DNA of 64,000 nt from JAKFDI01 sp036676235 (GTDB lineage Bacteria > Pseudomonadota > Gammaproteobacteria > Burkholderiales > Burkholderiaceae_C). This document shows positions 61,521 to 64,000 of this stretch, one piece after another. The translations under genes and the position numbers were made by a program. The DNA lies in contig JAKFDI010000033.1 in the NCBI GenBank assembly GCA_036676235.1, positions 1-64,000 of the forward strand. The letters are read 5' to 3'. The notes under the pieces are model-generated. The model saw only the letters and a program-made list of their open reading frames with translations, did not search any database and was not told where the DNA came from. The first letter of the stretch is position 1, and each line of letters opens with the position of its first letter.

Positions 61521-62387
61521 TCAGGCGAGTTGCGGTCCGGCCGGACCCGAAGACTTGGCGAGCGAGGCGACCAGTTCCTTGCGGTAGCGGTTGAGCTCTT
61601 GGACGCTCGCGAAGCTGCGCTCCATCAGCAGGCTCAGGTTGTGCAGGATGCGTTCGACCACCTTGGTCTCCCACACCGCATCGAACTGGATCTGCTTGTC
61701 CAGCCACTGCTCCAGCCAGGCGGGGTCGGGCAGGCGGCTTTGGATGGTGTCGCGCGGGAAGTGCTTCTCGCTCACGTGCAGATTGGTCGGGTGCAGCGCC
61801 TGCGCGGTGCGGCGGGCGCTGGCCATCAGCACGCCGACCTTGGTGAAGGCGGCACGCGCCTCGTCGCCGAACTTCTGCATCGCGCGCTTCATGTAGCGCA
61901 GGTAGGCGCCGCCGTGGCGGGCCTCGTCGCGCGCCAGCGTTTCGTAGATCGCCTTGATCACCGGCTCGGAGTGCCACTCGGCGGCGCGTCGGTACCAGTG
62001 GTTGAGCCGGATCTCGCCGCAGAAGTGCAGCATCAGCGTTTCCAGCGGCGGGGCCGGGTCGAACTCGAAGCGCACGTCGTGCAGTTCCTGTTCGGTCGGC
62101 ACGAACTCCGGGCGGAAGCGGCGCAGGTATTCCATCAGCACCAGCGAATGCTTCTGCTCCTCGAAGAACCACACGCTCATGAAGGCGCTGAAGTCGCTGT
62201 CGTCGCGGTTGTCGCGCAGGAACATCTCGGTGGCCGGCAGTGCTGACCACTCGGTGATGGCGTTCATCTTGATGGTCTGCGCCTGCTCGTCGGACAACTG
62301 ATCCGCGTCGAACCTGGTCCACGGAATGTCGGTCTCCATGTTCCAGCGGACGGCTTCGAGTTGTTTGAAAATATCGGGATAAAGCAT
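61521..62387 (-). CDS. Ferritin-like diiron protein (acyl-ACP desaturase-type fold)
   Basis: 288-aa mainly helical protein. Two ExxH-type iron motifs are visible: EEQKHSLVLMEYLRRF and DEARHGGAYLRYMKR, with upstream Glu ligands such as EWSALPATEMF. This is the carboxylate-bridged diiron plan of ferritin-like oxidases and acyl-ACP desaturases. The oxidised substrate is unknown. The ATG 62387 (MLYPDIFKQLE) fits the domain start; an upstream in-frame start adds 37 residues with no family support. The region before it is AT-richer. Confidence 0.8.
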   Translation of the reverse strand: MLYPDIFKQLEAVRWNMETDIPWTRFDADQLSDEQAQTIKMNAITEWSALPATEMFLRDNRDDSDFSAFMSVWFFEEQKHSLVLMEYLRRFRPEFVPTEQELHDVRFEFDPAPPLETLMLHFCGEIRLNHWYRRAAEWHSEPVIKAIYETLARDEARHGGAYLRYMKRAMQKFGDEARAAFTKVGVLMASARRTAQALHPTNLHVSEKHFPRDTIQSRLPDPAWLEQWLDKQIQFDAVWETKVVERILHNLSLLMERSFASVQELNRYRKELVASLAKSSGPAGPQLA

Positions 62388-62796
62388 CAGACGGCCCACG
62401 AAGTGCGACGAAATTTTACGCGTCGCTCTGTGACGGCTCTGCGCCAGTGGGATTGACGCGCCCGCACGGCCGGCACCCATTGAACGCACGTGCAGCATCC
62501 TGATTCAAAAAAAGTGCAAAACTACGTGGAACTCCATCGGGCAGGCGCCGTCGAATGGCCTGCAACCGATTGATGCGAGTCGTCGGCGACGCGCGGCAAG
62601 AGTTGGCCGCCCACAGCCTCATCGGTCCAGTTTTCGGGTTGCACAGCCACCGGTTCATCCGGGTAGACCAGTTCCGCAGCGGTTCTCCTCCTCCCTCCTC
62701 CCTCCCTCCTTCGCTGCGGGGCGCTGTGCGGCCCTCTTTACACCCTGCGTCATGGTCCGCAGTGCGCCGCCCCTCGGCGGGCACTGCGCAGTCGCT
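62388..62796. other. Intergenic region with AT-richer patch and polypyrimidine tract
   Basis: 409 bases between the ferritin-like gene and the corA stop. It contains an AT-richer stretch near 62500-62530 (CAAAAAAAGTGCAAAAC), a likely promoter zone for the minus-strand ferritin-like gene, and a run of pyrimidines at 62684-62712. Reading frames on both strands exist (for example 62416-62784 minus) but show no recognisable protein, no ribosome site and poor composition, so no gene is called. Confidence 0.6.
62684..62712 (+). repeat. Polypyrimidine tract of CTC/CCT repeats
   Basis: About 29 bases of C and T only (CTCCTCCTCCCTCCTCCCTC and on), unusual in this sequence. Such tracts can form triplex or slipped structures. 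No function is assigned. Confidence 0.7.
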
Positions 62797-63759
62797 TCAG
62801 CGCAACCAGCCCTTGCGCCGGAAGTACAGGAAGGGTGCGGCCACCGAGGCCACCATCAGCGCGATGGCGAATGGATAGCCGAGGGACCACTCGATCTCGG
62901 GCATGAACCTGAAATTCATGCCGTAGACGCTCGCGATGAGCGTCGGCGGCAGCAGCGCGACGCTTGCCACCGAGAAGATCTTGATGATCTTGTTCTGGTT
63001 GATGTTGATGAAGCCGACCACCGCGTTCATCAGGAAGTTGATCTTGTCGAACAGGAAGGTTGTGTGGCTGTCGAGTGAGTCGATGTCGCGCGTGATCTGC
63101 CGCGCCTCCTCGAACTGCTCGGCGTTGAGCATGCGGCTGCGCATGAGAAAGCTCACCGCGCGGCGCGTGTCCATCACGTTGCGGCGGATGCGCCCGTTCA
63201 GGTCTTCCTCCTTGGCGATGGCCGAGAGCACCTCGCCGGCCACCTCGTCGTTCACGTCCTGCTTGAGCACGCGGTTGCTCACCGCTTCGAGCGTGTCGTA
63301 GATGCCCTCCAGCGCATCGGCCGAATACTCGGCATCGGCGTCGTAGAGCTTGAGCAGCACGTCCTTGGCGTCGTCGATCAGCGCCGGCGTGCGTCGCGCG
63401 CGCAGGCGCAGCAGCCGAAACACCGGCAGGTCCTCGGCATGGATCGAGAACAGCACGTTCTTGTAGAGGATGAAGGCCACGCGCACGTTGCGCGGCGTCT
63501 CGCCGTCGTCGATGAGGAAGTCGCTGCGGATGTGCAGCTCGCCGTTGTCTTCCTCGTAGAAGCGGGCGGATTCTTCGAGGTCGTCGTCCACCGCGTCGGC
63601 GGGGATGGTGAGGCCGTAGTGCTGCGCGATCCAGCCCTTTTCCTCGGGCGTGGGCGATTCGAGGTCGACCCACACGGGGCGCACGCGGGCGAGGGCGTCG
63701 AGGCTCTCGATCTCTTCCTGGAACAGCCGACCGTTGGCCAGCGTGAAGACATTCAACAT
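62797..63759 (-). CDS. corA: CorA-family magnesium/cobalt transporter
   Basis: 320-aa pentameric ion channel of the inner membrane. A large cytoplasmic N-terminal domain is followed by two transmembrane helices at the C-terminus; the signature YGMN lies between them (IASVYGMNFRFMPEIEWSLG), and the C-terminus is basic. The start at 63759 (MLNVFTLANGRLF) gives the standard length; the longer in-frame start is an Arg/Ala-rich extension without family support. Transports Mg2+ and possibly Co2+/Ni2+. Confidence 0.94.
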   Translation of the reverse strand: MLNVFTLANGRLFQEEIESLDALARVRPVWVDLESPTPEEKGWIAQHYGLTIPADAVDDDLEESARFYEEDNGELHIRSDFLIDDGETPRNVRVAFILYKNVLFSIHAEDLPVFRLLRLRARRTPALIDDAKDVLLKLYDADAEYSADALEGIYDTLEAVSNRVLKQDVNDEVAGEVLSAIAKEEDLNGRIRRNVMDTRRAVSFLMRSRMLNAEQFEEARQITRDIDSLDSHTTFLFDKINFLMNAVVGFININQNKIIKIFSVASVALLPPTLIASVYGMNFRFMPEIEWSLGYPFAIALMVASVAAPFLYFRRKGWLR

Positions 63760-64000
63760 CGGGGCTCCAGCGGGTCGAAACCCGCGCGTCGCGCGGGTCG
63801 TGGCGGCTGAGTGTGAACGGAGGGCTCGGGACCGTTCCACTGCGGCCCGGAACGGCGCGCATGCACCGCTTTCCGCGTGGAGTGGACGGCTACCGGGAAG
63901 GGGCAACGTCCAAGTTGGCACTCCAGGATGACTCGGAGCGAAATTATCCCACCGGCGCCGCCGACGCTCGTGAGAGCGGCTCGGCGGGACTGCCGGCCCG
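63760..64000. other. Window end without a supported gene
   Basis: No complete gene is visible. On the minus strand a frame enters from the right edge and stops near TAA at about 63945, so the last few codons of a gene beyond the window are possible but unsupported. The remainder is the upstream region of corA. Confidence 0.4.

Noticed and set aside
62416..62784. 122-aa minus-strand frame in the long intergenic region
   Set aside because: No ribosome site, no recognisable family and mixed composition; kept only as a note in the intergenic entry.

Overview
The window reads as a chromosome segment of a high-GC betaproteobacterium of the order Burkholderiales, probably near the Rubrivivax/Leptothrix/Ideonella branch. 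This is inferred from very GC-rich coding, the argS-SPOR-dsbA arrangement, the glnE/yhdP/nit cluster, DsbA proteins with twin-arginine-like leaders, and dispersed short GC-rich repeats of a kind I associate with that group. No rRNA, tRNA, CRISPR array or insertion sequence is visible. About 54 protein genes cover almost all of the sequence; most long antisense reading frames are by-products of high GC.

Layout. 1-4.5 kb (minus): lptA (cut by the left edge), two tandem dsbA genes, a SPOR protein and argS. 4.7-9.2 kb: a Ser/Thr kinase fused to a cyclic-nucleotide-binding-like domain, psiF, and a LysR regulator divergent from malate synthase. 9.2-10.3 kb: a parDE-type toxin-antitoxin pair with a palindromic operator, then a HIT protein whose 5' end carries a dispersed repeat. 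10.5-22.4 kb: a periplasmic oxidation region with two molybdenum hydroxylase modules ([2Fe-2S] plus Mo subunit), a PQQ/heme c alcohol dehydrogenase, an FAD reductase, a class II amidotransferase and an M14 carboxypeptidase.

22.5-27.8 kb is the accessory highlight: an orphan vgrG (type VI secretion spike), an overlapping effector gene, an immunity-type gene and a small secreted protein. The C-terminal ~120 residues of the effector carry the spaced residues of the CD38/ADP-ribosyl cyclase family (FWSG, TLE, W-x3-S, E), so it is most likely an NAD+-consuming toxin. It lies beside a convergent pnuC-nadR NAD salvage operon that also holds an adenylate-forming enzyme and a membrane protein (27.9-31.5 kb).

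31.6-64 kb is mainly housekeeping: a PAS-rich hybrid histidine kinase, pyrF, purB, a DmeF-type metal exporter, GNAT/sugar nucleotidyltransferase/AdoMet decarboxylase, transketolase, gapA, an I9-like lipoprotein next to a subtilisin with a GlyGly-CTERM tail, SPOR/birA/SET, topB, a nitrilase-family amidase, yhdP, glnE, a rhombosortase (the likely processing enzyme for the GlyGly-CTERM protease), a DMT transporter, rfaE2, a GST, a ferritin-like diiron protein and corA. The topB gene carries an in-frame insertion of the same repeat seen at the HIT gene, adding about 33 residues inside a zinc-ribbon region.
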